From assembly GCF_029227915.1 (NCBI RefSeq), contig NC_079883.1:9424001-9488000 (forward strand): 64,000 bases of DNA. The letters are read 5' to 3'. Below are positions 25,795 through 40,037 of the stretch, piece by piece. This DNA is from Hydractinia symbiolongicarpus (lineage: Eukaryota > Cnidaria > Hydrozoa > Anthoathecata > Hydractiniidae). The translations under genes and the position numbers were made by a program. Position 1 is the stretch's first letter; each line of letters opens with the position of its first letter. Below the pieces are notes generated by a model. The model saw only the letters and a program-made list of their open reading frames with translations. It had not been told where the DNA came from and ran no database searches.

Positions 25795-26116
25795 CACTGT
25801 CGCATTTCGGCTGCATGGTCTACTGTGTAACGCGCGCGCACGTTCTGGCGTAATGCGTTGATAAACGGAATGTACGCAGTCATATTGGAAAGTAATATCA
25901 CGCACTTAGTATCGTCGCCTTTGTTAGCATTCATGTAAGTTACCATCCACTCGCTACAGTCGCTCTCCATCCTACGGCTAAATCAACAGCCGTGATTTTT
26001 ACTATGTCGCCGTCCATCCGTACGCGGTGACAGTTGTAAGCTTTACAGTAACGTGACATGCTCCACAAGCAGTTACGGTGTGTGGACGATGCCTATCATG
26101 GCAACGCTTGTTCTTT

Positions 26117-26301
26117 ATCGCTTCTCGGCCTAATGGCTAAGATCAAGTGTAGTATCTGTTCTTATCAGTTTAATATCTGGTAGGCCATTCTCTGAATGGT
26201 CAGTATATTAATCTGATTTTTGGCCTTGGGTCATGGAGGTGGATTCATTCACGCCGTGACCACGGGTTGCCTTGGTGTTGCACTATTACCGATGGCGGCC
26301 C
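26117..26301 (+). ncRNA. U2: U2 snRNA
   Basis: Identical to 6260. Confidence 0.96.
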
Positions 26302-26493
26302 ACATAAGCAATAAAAGAATAATAGCAGTCCTCTTTCCGACGGCACTCTGCATAGTCTACGGCGGGAACAAAACGCGTACACTGGGGGAGAATACAGCCT
26401 ATGCCCCGCGACACGGCAGTTTATAACACACTCAAGCCACAAGCATTAACAAACTTTGAAGGGTACCCTCATGCTACGGTGCAGTTCCAACTC

Positions 26494-26658
26494 ATACTTA
26501 CCTGACGGGGAAGTAAAGACTGATCAATGAGGGTTTTCTTCCAGAGTGAGGCTCTTGCATTGCACTACGCTTGGGCTGACCTCTGCGATTACTGCAAACG
26601 TCAGTAACTCGACCGTACAATTTCTGGTAGTGGGGGCCTGCGTCCGCGCTCGCCCCCT
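26494..26658 (+). ncRNA. U1: U1 snRNA
   Basis: Identical to 6637. Confidence 0.96.
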
Positions 26659-27009
26659 CCTTAAGTCAAAATGAATGAGCTTAGAAAAGTTGCGCGGCCA
26701 AATGTCGGTGGTGACTTAAACGCTAAGGTAAAACCTCGCTTGGCTGTTACGAAACGTGATTGCGATATAAGTCCTCGGAAGGCGGCGGAATTTTATTTTA
26801 TTTGCCATTCCGTCAGGGTTATTGGATGATCGGCAATAGATCGAGTTTGTATGCATTTGAAAGCTCTTTTTTCTCGTACTATCACCTGAAAATGTCGTAG
26901 GAAAATGTCATAGGAAACACTTTCAACAACCGCCACGTTCCTTAATTGTTATAACAAGAAATATATCACAGCACCATTGAAATGAAAAGGCAACAAATGA
27001 AAATGAAAA

Positions 27010-27127
27010 GCCTACGACACCGGGAGTTCCCAGGCGGTCCCCCATCCAAGTACTATCCCGGCCCGACGATGCTTAACTTCCGTGATCAGACGAGAACGGG
27101 TGTGTTCATCGTGGTATGGCCGTAGAC
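27010..27127 (-). rRNA. 5S rRNA
   Basis: Identical to 7153. Confidence 0.97.
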
Positions 27128-27286
27128 ATTAGTAGGGGCAAATACGTGCAATTTATTTTGACGTTGTGATCAAATTTTTTTATTTAATTTCTTTGAGTTA
27201 CTTAGGACAAGGCGTATGCATGGATTATCTATTAGACTTTAAGGTTATAGTTTTGTGAAAAAAACAATGTTTTTTTAAAGATGTGT

Positions 27287-27302
27287 GGCTATAAAAATAG
27301 CC
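27287..27302 (-). terminator. H2A mRNA 3' stem-loop
   Basis: Identical to 7430. Confidence 0.95.
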
Positions 27303-27324
27303 GTTGTTTTCTGAGTGTAGCGGT

Positions 27325-27705
27325 TTACTTCTTCTGTCCTTTGTCGTTCTTCTTTGGGAGTAAGACAGCTTGAATGTTTGGCAAAACACCACCAGCTGCA
27401 ATGGTTACACCGCTCAAAAGTTTGTTTAATTCTTCATCATTACGAACAGCCAATTGTAAATGTCTTGGAATAATCCTAGCTTTTTTGTTGTCTCTTGCTG
27501 CGTTACCAGCCAACTCCAATATCTCAGCAGATAAATATTCCAAGACGGCTGCTAAGTAAACTGGTGCTCCAGATCCAATTCGGTTAGCATAGTGCCCTCT
27601 ACGAAGGAATCTATGCACTCTACCGACTGGAAATTGAAGTCCAGCTCTTGAGGATCTTGTCTTGGCTTTAGCCTTAGCTTTTCCACCTTTTCCACGTCCA
27701 GACAT
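27325..27705 (-). CDS. H2A: Histone H2A
   Basis: Protein identical to 7468. Confidence 0.99.
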   Translation of the reverse strand: MSGRGKGGKAKAKAKTRSSRAGLQFPVGRVHRFLRRGHYANRIGSGAPVYLAAVLEYLSAEILELAGNAARDNKKARIIPRHLQLAVRNDEELNKLLSGVTIAAGGVLPNIQAVLLPKKNDKGQKK

Positions 27706-27989
27706 AACTGCGATTTGATTTGTAAGTTAATACAAAAACGTACGAATATTTAACGTAAGTGTTAACGAAATAAACTTTACTCGTTTTTTCATCATAAAAA
27801 TAGGATCGAAATCATGTTTTTTTAACCAATCATAATTAAGTATTAAACAAAAGATTTTTTTTTTAACCAATTAAATTGCGTATCGGCGTTTTCGGATCGA
27901 ATTCGATCCGATTTTTTTATTGATAAACAAAAAGTTTTGACTTGCAGTTTAATGCTTATTTACAAGTTAAGTAGCAAAAATTTTTAACC
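27706..27989. promoter_or_regulatory. Divergent H2A/H2B promoter, altered H2B TATA
   Basis: As 7849, but ACTTATAAAC reads ATTGATAAAC (27920 C>T, 27922 T>G), turning the H2B TATAAA into GATAAA. The palindrome at 27892-27911 and both CCAAT boxes are unchanged. Confidence 0.78.
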
Positions 27990-28394
27990 ATGTCTGACGC
28001 AGCAGCTAAAGGAGGAAAACAGGCACCTAAAGTAGCCAAGAAAGGTGAAAAAAGAGCCGGCAAAAAAGGAGGAAAGATTGGTGGAACTGGTGAAAAGAAA
28101 CGCAAGAGAAAGAGAAAGGAAAGTTATGCTATTTACATCTACAATGTTTTGAAACAAGTTCACCCAGATGTCGGAGTTTCAAGCAAAGCTATGAGCATCA
28201 TGAACTCATTTGTCAACGACATCTTTGAGCGCATTGCTTCCGAAGCTTCGCGTTTGGCTCTTCAAAACAAAAAGTCGACCATCTCTTCTCGTGAAATTCA
28301 AACCGCAGTACGTCTTCTCTTGCCTGGAGAACTTGCAAAACACGCAGTCAGTGAAGGAACAAAAGCCGTCACAAAATACACAAGCAGCAAGTAA
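27990..28394 (+). CDS. H2B: Histone H2B
   Basis: Protein identical to 8133, but expression may be lower because of the altered TATA box upstream. Confidence 0.98.
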   Translation: MSDAAAKGGKQAPKVAKKGEKRAGKKGGKIGGTGEKKRKRKRKESYAIYIYNVLKQVHPDVGVSSKAMSIMNSFVNDIFERIASEASRLALQNKKSTISSREIQTAVRLLLPGELAKHAVSEGTKAVTKYTSSK

Positions 28395-28417
28395 ACCAAC
28401 GTCTACCAAACACAAAC

Positions 28418-28433
28418 GGTCTTTTTTAAGACC
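28418..28433 (+). terminator. H2B mRNA 3' stem-loop
   Basis: Identical to 8561. Confidence 0.95.
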
Positions 28434-28816
28434 ACACATCTTTAAAAAAACATTTACTTGGCGTCACTACAAGTTAACCGAAGTTAATAAAACTTCTAAA
28501 TAATGTGCTTAAGAACACTAGCCTACATTTAAAATACTTCCCCATGTGTGTGTGTGGATTAGCTTCACTTTTCATACGTATTATTAGCTGTACTTGCAGA
28601 AAAGACAAGTACATTGATCCATGTTATTGCTTACATTTAACTTAACCCAGCTTTTCACGGAAACACTCCCAGGCAAATTAACCCTACAAAGTATTTCTAA
28701 ATTTTTTTTGTGTCATATATGACATAGTATCGTATAGCAATAAATGTAACTGTGACAAGACTTTACACATTGTGTAATTTGGAAGCGTGCACAAAGTAAT
28801 GTTTTAAAAGATTTGT

Positions 28817-28832
28817 GGCTATAAAAATAGCC
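28817..28832 (-). terminator. H4 mRNA 3' stem-loop
   Basis: Identical to 8960. Confidence 0.95.
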
Positions 28833-28856
28833 GTTTTTGTTGAGCAATGACAACGC

Positions 28857-30105
<1,249 letters not shown>

Positions 30106-30126
30106 GCATCTTACCAAACAAAAAAC

Positions 30127-30142
30127 GGCTATTTTTATAGCC
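30127..30142 (+). terminator. H3 mRNA 3' stem-loop
   Basis: Identical to 4394. Confidence 0.95.
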
Positions 30143-30418
30143 ACACATCCATAAAAAATATTACGGCTAGCTTTTTATATCAAACTTTGTTCTGCTTTCT
30201 GTTTAAATTTTATGCTACATAAAAATTTTATGCTACATAAAGTTTGACAATGTTAAAAATATGAAGGGCAAGAAAAGTAAAAGCAAGAAAATAAGAAATT
30301 TAAAAACGAAAATACTTAAACTTAGGGAATCTAATCTTAAAATTACTCTTTTTTAACTGTTTAAGTGACTTAAACAAGTTTAACTTTGTACCAAGATAAT
30401 GTTTTTTTGTAAATGTGT

Positions 30419-30434
30419 GGCTATAAAAATAGCC
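30419..30434 (-). terminator. H1 3' stem-loop (behind a frameshifted H1)
   Basis: Identical to 4686. Confidence 0.93.
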
Positions 30435-30466
30435 GTTTGTTAATGTAATAGCCAGATACACACAAA

Positions 30467-31017
30467 TTATTTTTTTGCGGTCTTCTTTGCTGCCTTTTTG
30501 GGAGTCTTTTTGACCTTCTTTGCTGCAGGTTTTTTAGCAACAGGCTTCTTTGTGGGTTTCTTAGCTGCTGGTTTCTTAGCCGAGGCTTTCTTTGTGGCAG
30601 GCTTCTTTGCTGCTTTCTTTGGCGTGCTCTTCTTTGCTGGCTTCTTTTTTGGTGTACTTTTCTTTGCAGTAGGCTTCTTTGCCGTTGGCTTTTTTGCTGC
30701 GGCCTTTTTCTTAGGTTTTTCTTTTTTTACCTGACCTAGCTTGAATGATCCAGAAGCACCAGTGCCTTTAGTTTGAATCAAATCGCCTGATGTTACTCCT
30801 CGTTTAAGAGCCATTTTCAGATGATGATCTGGTTTTCAGCAACTTTGTAATTTGCATGAATATATTTTGTAATAGCTTGGCGAGATGAACCACCGCGTTC
30901 CTTTAGGGTAGCGATAGCAGCCTTGATCATGTCCACATATTTAGGGTGATCAGCTGTCTTCTTTGCAGCAGGTTTCTTCTTGGGTGCGATTTTCTTTGGA
31001 GAAGCTGCTTCACTCAT
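30467..31017 (-). pseudogene. H1: Linker histone H1, frameshifted
   Basis: A single A present in all other copies is missing between 30831 and 30832. Translation from the ATG at 31017 gives 62 correct residues, then QIII and a stop: the globular domain is cut in the middle and the tail is lost. The rest of the gene is intact in the other frame; its first ATG there (30814) begins inside the globular domain at MALKRG. Either a real loss-of-function copy or a one-base sequencing error; the site is not a long homopolymer. Confidence 0.9.
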
Positions 31018-31596
31018 TTTTAATGTTTTCTTACAACAATCCAACGATAAACGATGCTTGTTATCACAGTAGAAGTATACTAAACATTACCGTGTAAATG
31101 AGATATAATTTAAGACGGTGCGAAGTATGCGGACGTAAAAGTACCACTCCCGGGAATTGATTTGGCGCGAAAACAGAAATGTGTGTTTCTGTACATCGTA
31201 TAATGTCCGTTTTGGGTGCCGCGACTATGCGAAAGCATGTTAATTTTTATTTGTAGCACGACGCAATAGTCTGAAAGAGAAGCTGCTGGAGTTTGAGGTC
31301 TTCAGCATTACATCTACTCTGTTAATTTGGGCTTCTTCCGCGCCCGTGTTAGGATTTTCATAAAGCGTTCTTTGGTTTGCGTTGCGTATGTCGGCCTACA
31401 TCATCGACACGGCCTGTTTCCGGCTATTAGGAGCAATTCATATATTGGGCACTGCGTTTCGACTTTTTTATTAGACCACAGTAAAAAAATTCACTCACAG
31501 AAGTCCCTTTCTTTCATGGCTACAAACACGAAGAATTCTGTCGTAAGTAAAACGAATGCGCAAGCCAAAATAACGATGGGGCGAAGTCATAAGCAT

Positions 31597-31669
31597 GGCC
31601 CTGTGGCCCAATGGATAAGGCATCTGACTACGAATCAGGGGATTCCAGGTTCGACTCCTGGCAGGGTCG
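31597..31669 (+). tRNA. tRNA-Arg (ACG)
   Basis: Identical to 5865. Confidence 0.97.
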
Positions 31670-31991
31670 CACTGTCGCATTTCGGCTGCATGGTCTACTG
31701 TGTAACGCGCGCGCACGTTCTGGCGTAATGCGTTGATAAACGGAATGTACGCAGTCATATTGGAAAGTAATATCACGCACTTAGTATCGTCGCCTTTGTT
31801 AGCATTCATGTAAGTTACCATCCACTCGCTACAGTCGCTCTCCATCCTACGGCTAAATCAACAGCCGTGATTTTTACTATGTCGCCGTCCATCCGTACGC
31901 GGTGACAGTTGTAAGCTTTACAGTAACGTGACATGCTCCACAAGCAGTTACGGTGTGTGGACGATGCCTATCATGGCAACGCTTGTTCTTT

Positions 31992-32176
31992 ATCGCTTCT
32001 CGGCCTAATGGCTAAGATCAAGTGTAGTATCTGTTCTTATCAGTTTAATATCTGGTAGGCCATTCTCTGAATGGTCAGTATATTAATCTGATTTTTGGCC
32101 TTGGGTCATGGAGGTGGATTCATTCACGCCGTGACCACGGGTTGCCTTGGTGTTGCACTATTACCGATGGCGGCCC
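31992..32176 (+). ncRNA. U2: U2 snRNA
   Basis: Identical to 6260. Confidence 0.96.
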
Positions 32177-32368
32177 ACATAAGCAATAAAAGAATAATAG
32201 CAGTCCTCTTTCCGACGGCACTCTGCATAGTCTACGGCGGGAACAAAACGCGTACACTGGGGGAGAATACAGCCTATGCCCCGCGACACGGCAGTTTATA
32301 ACACACTCAAGCCACAAGCATTAACAAACTTTGAAGGGTACCCTCATGCTACGGTGCAGTTCCAACTC

Positions 32369-32533
32369 ATACTTACCTGACGGGGAAGTAAAGACTGATC
32401 AATGAGGGTTTTCTTCCAGAGTGAGGCTCTTGCATTGCACTACGCTTGGGCTGACCTCTGCGATTACTGCAAACGTCAGTAACTCGACCGTACAATTTCT
32501 GGTAGTGGGGGCCTGCGTCCGCGCTCGCCCCCT
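32369..32533 (+). ncRNA. U1: U1 snRNA
   Basis: Identical to 6637. Confidence 0.96.
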
Positions 32534-32884
32534 CCTTAAGTCAAAATGAATGAGCTTAGAAAAGTTGCGCGGCCAAATGTCGGTGGTGACTTAAACGCTA
32601 AGGTAAAACCTCGCTTGGCTGTTACGAAACGTGATTGCGATATAAGTCCTCGGAAGGCGGCGGAATTTTATTTTATTTGCCATTCCGTCAGGGTTATTGG
32701 ATGATCGGCAATAGATCGAGTTTGTATGCATTTGAAAGCTCTTTTTTCTCGTACTATCACCTGAAAATGTCGTAGGAAAATGTCATAGGAAACACTTTCA
32801 ACAACCGCCACGTTCCTTAATTGTTATAACAAGAAATATATCACAGCACCATTGAAATGAAAAGGCAACAAATGAAAATGAAAA

Positions 32885-33002
32885 GCCTACGACACCGGGA
32901 GTTCCCAGGCGGTCCCCCATCCAAGTACTATCCCGGCCCGACGATGCTTAACTTCCGTGATCAGACGAGAACGGGTGTGTTCATCGTGGTATGGCCGTAG
33001 AC
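32885..33002 (-). rRNA. 5S rRNA
   Basis: Identical to 7153. Confidence 0.97.
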
Positions 33003-33161
33003 ATTAGTAGGGGCAAATACGTGCAATTTATTTTGACGTTGTGATCAAATTTTTTTATTTAATTTCTTTGAGTTACTTAGGACAAGGCGTATGCATGGAT
33101 TATCTATTAGACTTTAAGGTTATAGTTTTGTGAAAAAAACAATGTTTTTTTAAAGATGTGT

Positions 33162-33177
33162 GGCTATAAAAATAGCC
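33162..33177 (-). terminator. H2A mRNA 3' stem-loop
   Basis: Identical to 7430. Confidence 0.95.
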
Positions 33178-33199
33178 GTTGTTTTCTGAGTGTAGCGGT

Positions 33200-33580
33200 T
33201 TACTTCTTCTGTCCTTTGTCGTTCTTCTTTGGGAGTAAGACAGCTTGAATGTTTGGCAAAACACCACCAGCTGCAATGGTTACACCGCTCAAAAGTTTGT
33301 TTAATTCTTCATCATTACGAACAGCCAATTGTAAATGTCTTGGAATAATCCTAGCTTTTTTGTTGTCTCTTGCTGCGTTACCAGCCAACTCCAATATCTC
33401 AGCAGATAAATATTCCAAGACGGCTGCTAAGTAAACTGGTGCTCCAGATCCAATTCGGTTAGCATAGTGCCCTCTACGAAGGAATCTATGCACTCTACCG
33501 ACTGGAAATTGAAGTCCAGCTCTTGAGGATCTTGTCTTGGCTTTAGCCTTAGCTTTTCCACCTTTTCCACGTCCAGACAT
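33200..33580 (-). CDS. H2A: Histone H2A
   Basis: Protein identical to 7468. Confidence 0.99.
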   Translation of the reverse strand: MSGRGKGGKAKAKAKTRSSRAGLQFPVGRVHRFLRRGHYANRIGSGAPVYLAAVLEYLSAEILELAGNAARDNKKARIIPRHLQLAVRNDEELNKLLSGVTIAAGGVLPNIQAVLLPKKNDKGQKK

Positions 33581-33864
33581 AACTGCGATTTGATTTGTAA
33601 GTTAATACAAAAACGTACGAATATTTAACGTAAGTGTTAACGAAATAAACTTTACTCGTTTTTTCATCATAAAAATAGGATCGAAATCATGTTTTTTTAA
33701 CCAATCATAATTAAGTATTAAACAAAAGATTTTTTTTTTAACCAATTAAATTGCGTATCGGCGTTTTCGGATCGAATTCGATCCGATTTTTTTACTTATA
33801 AACAAAAAGTTTTGACTTGCAGTTTAATGCTTATTTACAAGTTAAGTAGCAAAAATTTTTAACC
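33581..33864. promoter_or_regulatory. Divergent H2A/H2B promoter
   Basis: Same elements as 7849; palindrome at 33767-33786, common TATA form. Confidence 0.75.
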
Positions 33865-34269
33865 ATGTCTGACGCAGCAGCTAAAGGAGGAAAACAGGCA
33901 CCTAAAGTAGCCAAGAAAGGTGAAAAAAGAGCCGGCAAAAAAGGAGGAAAGATTGGTGGAACTGGTGAAAAGAAACGCAAGAGAAAGAGAAAGGAAAGTT
34001 ATGCTATTTACATCTACAATGTTTTGAAACAAGTTCACCCAGATGTCGGAGTTTCAAGCAAAGCTATGAGCATCATGAACTCATTTGTCAACGACATCTT
34101 TGAGCGCATTGCTTCCGAAGCTTCGCGTTTGGCTCTTCAAAACAAAAAGTCGACCATCTCTTCTCGTGAAATTCAAACCGCAGTACGTCTTCTCTTGCCT
34201 GGAGAACTTGCAAAACACGCAGTCAGTGAAGGAACAAAAGCCGTCACAAAATACACAAGCAGCAAGTAA
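33865..34269 (+). CDS. H2B: Histone H2B
   Basis: Protein identical to 8133. Confidence 0.99.
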   Translation: MSDAAAKGGKQAPKVAKKGEKRAGKKGGKIGGTGEKKRKRKRKESYAIYIYNVLKQVHPDVGVSSKAMSIMNSFVNDIFERIASEASRLALQNKKSTISSREIQTAVRLLLPGELAKHAVSEGTKAVTKYTSSK

Positions 34270-34292
34270 ACCAACGTCTACCAAACACAAAC

Positions 34293-34308
34293 GGTCTTTT
34301 TTAAGACC
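34293..34308 (+). terminator. H2B mRNA 3' stem-loop
   Basis: Identical to 8561. Confidence 0.95.
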
Positions 34309-34691
34309 ACACATCTTTAAAAAAACATTTACTTGGCGTCACTACAAGTTAACCGAAGTTAATAAAACTTCTAAATAATGTGCTTAAGAACACTAGCCTA
34401 CATTTAAAATACTTCCCCATGTGTGTGTGTGGATTAGCTTCACTTTTCATACGTATTATTAGCTGTACTTGCAGAAAAGACAAGTACATTGATCCATGTT
34501 ATTGCTTACATTTAACTTAACCCAGCTTTTCACGGAAACACTCCCAGGCAAATTAACCCTACAAAGTATTTCTAAATTTTTTTTGTGTCATATATGACAT
34601 AGTATCGTATAGCAATAAATGTAACTGTGACAAGACTTTACACATTGTGTAATTTGGAAGCGTGCACAAAGTAATGTTTTAAAAGATTTGT

Positions 34692-34707
34692 GGCTATAAA
34701 AATAGCC
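34692..34707 (-). terminator. H4 mRNA 3' stem-loop
   Basis: Identical to 8960. Confidence 0.95.
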
Positions 34708-34731
34708 GTTTTTGTTGAGCAATGACAACGC

Positions 34732-35979
<1,248 letters not shown>

Positions 35980-36000
35980 GCATCTTACCAAACAAAAAAC

Positions 36001-36016
36001 GGCTATTTTTATAGCC
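36001..36016 (+). terminator. H3 mRNA 3' stem-loop
   Basis: Identical to 4394. Confidence 0.95.
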
Positions 36017-36292
36017 ACACATCCATAAAAAATATTACGGCTAGCTTTTTATATCAAACTTTGTTCTGCTTTCTGTTTAAATTTTATGCTACATAAAAAT
36101 TTTATGCTACATAAAGTTTGACAATGTTAAAAATATGAAGGGCAAGAAAAGTAAAAGCAAGAAAATAAGAAATTTAAAAACGAAAATACTTAAACTTAGG
36201 GAATCTAATCTTAAAATTACTCTTTTTTAACTGTTTAAGTGACTTAAACAAGTTTAACTTTGTACCAAGATAATGTTTTTTTGTAAATGTGT

Positions 36293-36308
36293 GGCTATAA
36301 AAATAGCC
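36293..36308 (-). terminator. H1 mRNA 3' stem-loop
   Basis: Identical to 4686. Confidence 0.95.
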
Positions 36309-36340
36309 GTTTGTTAATGTAATAGCCAGATACACACAAA

Positions 36341-36892
36341 TTATTTTTTTGCGGTCTTCTTTGCTGCCTTTTTGGGAGTCTTTTTGACCTTCTTTGCTGC
36401 AGGTTTTTTAGCAACAGGCTTCTTTGTGGGTTTCTTAGCTGCTGGTTTCTTAGCCGAGGCTTTCTTTGTGGCAGGCTTCTTTGCTGCTTTCTTTGGCGTG
36501 CTCTTCTTTGCTGGCTTCTTTTTTGGTGTACTTTTCTTTGCAGTAGGCTTCTTTGCCGTTGGCTTTTTTGCTGCGGCCTTTTTCTTAGGTTTTTCTTTTT
36601 TTACCTGACCTAGCTTGAATGATCCAGAAGCACCAGTGCCTTTAGTTTGAATCAAATCGCCTGATGTTACTCCTCGTTTAAGAGCCATTTTCAGATGATG
36701 ATCTGAGTTTTCAGCAACTTTGTAATTTGCATGAATATATTTTGTAATAGCTTGGCGAGATGAACCACCGCGTTCCTTTAGGGTAGCGATAGCAGCCTTG
36801 ATCATGTCCACATATTTAGGGTGATCAGCTGTCTTCTTTGCAGCAGGTTTCTTCTTGGGTGCGATTTTCTTTGGAGAAGCTGCTTCACTCAT
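36341..36892 (-). CDS. H1: Linker histone H1
   Basis: 183-residue long-tail allele, identical to 4734. Confidence 0.98.
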   Translation of the reverse strand: MSEAASPKKIAPKKKPAAKKTADHPKYVDMIKAAIATLKERGGSSRQAITKYIHANYKVAENSDHHLKMALKRGVTSGDLIQTKGTGASGSFKLGQVKKEKPKKKAAAKKPTAKKPTAKKSTPKKKPAKKSTPKKAAKKPATKKASAKKPAAKKPTKKPVAKKPAAKKVKKTPKKAAKKTAKK

Positions 36893-37471
36893 TTTTAATG
36901 TTTTCTTACAACAATCCAACGATAAACGATGCTTGTTATCACAGTAGAAGTATACTAAACATTACCGTGTAAATGAGATATAATTTAAGACGGTGCGAAG
37001 TATGCGGACGTAAAAGTACCACTCCCGGGAATTGATTTGGCGCGAAAACAGAAATGTGTGTTTCTGTACATCGTATAATGTCCGTTTTGGGTGCCGCGAC
37101 TATGCGAAAGCATGTTAATTTTTATTTGTAGCACGACGCAATAGTCTGAAAGAGAAGCTGCTGGAGTTTGAGGTCTTCAGCATTACATCTACTCTGTTAA
37201 TTTGGGCTTCTTCCGCGCCCGTGTTAGGATTTTCATAAAGCGTTCTTTGGTTTGCGTTGCGTATGTCGGCCTACATCATCGACACGGCCTGTTTCCGGCT
37301 ATTAGGAGCAATTCATATATTGGGCACTGCGTTTCGACTTTTTTATTAGACCACAGTAAAAAAATTCACTCACAGAAGTCCCTTTCTTTCATGGCTACAA
37401 ACACGAAGAATTCTGTCGTAAGTAAAACGAATGCGCAAGCCAAAATAACGATGGGGCGAAGTCATAAGCAT

Positions 37472-37544
37472 GGCCCTGTGGCCCAATGGATAAGGCATCT
37501 GACTACGAATCAGGGGATTCCAGGTTCGACTCCTGGCAGGGTCG
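37472..37544 (+). tRNA. tRNA-Arg (ACG)
   Basis: Identical to 5865. Confidence 0.97.
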
Positions 37545-37866
37545 CACTGTCGCATTTCGGCTGCATGGTCTACTGTGTAACGCGCGCGCACGTTCTGGCG
37601 TAATGCGTTGATAAACGGAATGTACGCAGTCATATTGGAAAGTAATATCACGCACTTAGTATCGTCGCCTTTGTTAGCATTCATGTAAGTTACCATCCAC
37701 TCGCTACAGTCGCTCTCCATCCTACGGCTAAATCAACAGCCGTGATTTTTACTATGTCGCCGTCCATCCGTACGCGGTGACAGTTGTAAGCTTTACAGTA
37801 ACGTGACATGCTCCACAAGCAGTTACGGTGTGTGGACGATGCCTATCATGGCAACGCTTGTTCTTT

Positions 37867-38051
37867 ATCGCTTCTCGGCCTAATGGCTAAGATCAAGTGT
37901 AGTATCTGTTCTTATCAGTTTAATATCTGGTAGGCCATTCTCTGAATGGTCAGTATATTAATCTGATTTTTGGCCTTGGGTCATGGAGGTGGATTCATTC
38001 ACGCCGTGACCACGGGTTGCCTTGGTGTTGCACTATTACCGATGGCGGCCC
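37867..38051 (+). ncRNA. U2: U2 snRNA
   Basis: Identical to 6260. Confidence 0.96.
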
Positions 38052-38243
38052 ACATAAGCAATAAAAGAATAATAGCAGTCCTCTTTCCGACGGCACTCTG
38101 CATAGTCTACGGCGGGAACAAAACGCGTACACTGGGGGAGAATACAGCCTATGCCCCGCGACACGGCAGTTTATAACACACTCAAGCCACAAGCATTAAC
38201 AAACTTTGAAGGGTACCCTCATGCTACGGTGCAGTTCCAACTC

Positions 38244-38408
38244 ATACTTACCTGACGGGGAAGTAAAGACTGATCAATGAGGGTTTTCTTCCAGAGTGAG
38301 GCTCTTGCATTGCACTACGCTTGGGCTGACCTCTGCGATTACTGCAAACGTCAGTAACTCGACCGTACAATTTCTGGTAGTGGGGGCCTGCGTCCGCGCT
38401 CGCCCCCT
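38244..38408 (+). ncRNA. U1: U1 snRNA
   Basis: Identical to 6637. Confidence 0.96.
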
Positions 38409-38759
38409 CCTTAAGTCAAAATGAATGAGCTTAGAAAAGTTGCGCGGCCAAATGTCGGTGGTGACTTAAACGCTAAGGTAAAACCTCGCTTGGCTGTTAC
38501 GAAACGTGATTGCGATATAAGTCCTCGGAAGGCGGCGGAATTTTATTTTATTTGCCATTCCGTCAGGGTTATTGGATGATCGGCAATAGATCGAGTTTGT
38601 ATGCATTTGAAAGCTCTTTTTTCTCGTACTATCACCTGAAAATGTCGTAGGAAAATGTCATAGGAAACACTTTCAACAACCGCCACGTTCCTTAATTGTT
38701 ATAACAAGAAATATATCACAGCACCATTGAAATGAAAAGGCAACAAATGAAAATGAAAA

Positions 38760-38877
38760 GCCTACGACACCGGGAGTTCCCAGGCGGTCCCCCATCCAAG
38801 TACTATCCCGGCCCGACTATGCTTAACTTCCGTGATCAGACGAGAACGGGTGTGTTCATCGTGGTATGGCCGTAGAC
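38760..38877 (-). rRNA. 5S rRNA with one substitution
   Basis: As 7153 except G>T on the plus strand at 38818, i.e. C60A in the RNA (GCATCGTC becomes GCATAGTC), at the edge of the internal promoter's box A region. Length and terminator unchanged. Confidence 0.95.
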
Positions 38878-39036
38878 ATTAGTAGGGGCAAATACGTGCA
38901 ATTTATTTTGACGTTGTGATCAAATTTTTTTATTTAATTTCTTTGAGTTACTTAGGACAAGGCGTATGCATGGATTATCTATTAGACTTTAAGGTTATAG
39001 TTTTGTGAAAAAAACAATGTTTTTTTAAAGATGTGT

Positions 39037-39052
39037 GGCTATAAAAATAGCC
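39037..39052 (-). terminator. H2A mRNA 3' stem-loop
   Basis: Identical to 7430. It is also the first histone stem-loop reachable by transcripts from the tail-less H1 at 39717. Confidence 0.95.
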
Positions 39053-39074
39053 GTTGTTTTCTGAGTGTAGCGGT

Positions 39075-39455
39075 TTACTTCTTCTGTCCTTTGTCGTTCT
39101 TCTTTGGGAGTAAGACAGCTTGAATGTTTGGCAAAACACCACCAGCTGCAATGGTTACACCGCTCAAAAGTTTGTTTAATTCTTCATCATTACGAACAGC
39201 CAATTGTAAATGTCTTGGAATAATCCTAGCTTTTTTGTTGTCTCTTGCTGCGTTACCAGCCAACTCCAATATCTCAGCAGATAAATATTCCAAGACGGCT
39301 GCTAAGTAAACTGGTGCTCCAGATCCAATTCGGTTAGCATAGTGCCCTCTACGAAGGAATCTATGCACTCTACCGACTGGAAATTGAAGTCCAGCTCTTG
39401 AGGATCTTGTCTTGGCTTTAGCCTTAGCTTTTCCACCTTTTCCACGTCCAGACAT
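39075..39455 (-). CDS. H2A: Histone H2A
   Basis: Protein identical to 7468, but its divergent partner H2B is missing; the promoter is followed by a truncated H1 in the same orientation as H2A. Confidence 0.98.
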   Translation of the reverse strand: MSGRGKGGKAKAKAKTRSSRAGLQFPVGRVHRFLRRGHYANRIGSGAPVYLAAVLEYLSAEILELAGNAARDNKKARIIPRHLQLAVRNDEELNKLLSGVTIAAGGVLPNIQAVLLPKKNDKGQKK

Positions 39456-39736
39456 AACTGCGATTTGATTTGTAAGTTAATACAAAAACGTACGAATATT
39501 TAACGTAAGTGTTAACGAAATAAACTTTACTCGTTTTTTCATCATAAAAATAGGATCGAAATCATGTTTTTTTAACCAATCATAATTAAGTATTAAACAA
39601 AAGATTTTTTTTTTAACCAATTAAATTGCGTATCGGCGTTTTCGGATCGAATTCGATCCGATTTTTTTACTTATAAACAAAAAGTTTTGACTTGCAGTTT
39701 AATGCTTATTTACAAGTTAAGTAGCAAAAATTTTTC
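39456..39736. promoter_or_regulatory. H2A/H2B promoter without H2B
   Basis: All elements of 7849 are kept (palindrome at 39642-39661, H2B TATA at 39672-39677). On the H2B side it now fires into the antisense strand of truncated H1. Confidence 0.78.
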
Positions 39737-40037
39737 TTTCTTTTTTTACCTGACCTAGCTTGAATGATCCAGAAGCACCAGTGCCTTTAGTTTGAATCAA
39801 ATCGCCTGATGTTACTCCTCGTTTAAGAGCCATTTTCAGATGATGATCTGAGTTTTCAGCAACTTTGTAATTTGCATGAATATATTTTGTAATAGCTTGG
39901 CGAGATGAACCACCGCGTTCCTTTAGGGTAGCGATAGCAGCCTTGATCATGTCCACATATTTAGGGTGATCAGCTGTCTTCTTTGCAGCAGGTTTCTTCT
40001 TGGGTGCGATTTTCTTTGGAGAAGCTGCTTCACTCAT
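39717..40037 (-). pseudogene. H1: Linker histone H1, tail-less fusion
   Basis: Residues 1-100 of H1 (N-tail and complete globular domain, through GQVKKE) followed by six foreign residues RKIFAT and a stop derived from the H2B 5' leader in reverse. The C-terminal Lys/Ala/Pro tail and the H1 stem-loop are lost. The H1 promoter upstream is intact. If transcribed, the RNA lacks a nearby processing signal. It could encode a 106-residue globular-domain protein; more likely poorly expressed. Confidence 0.88.
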
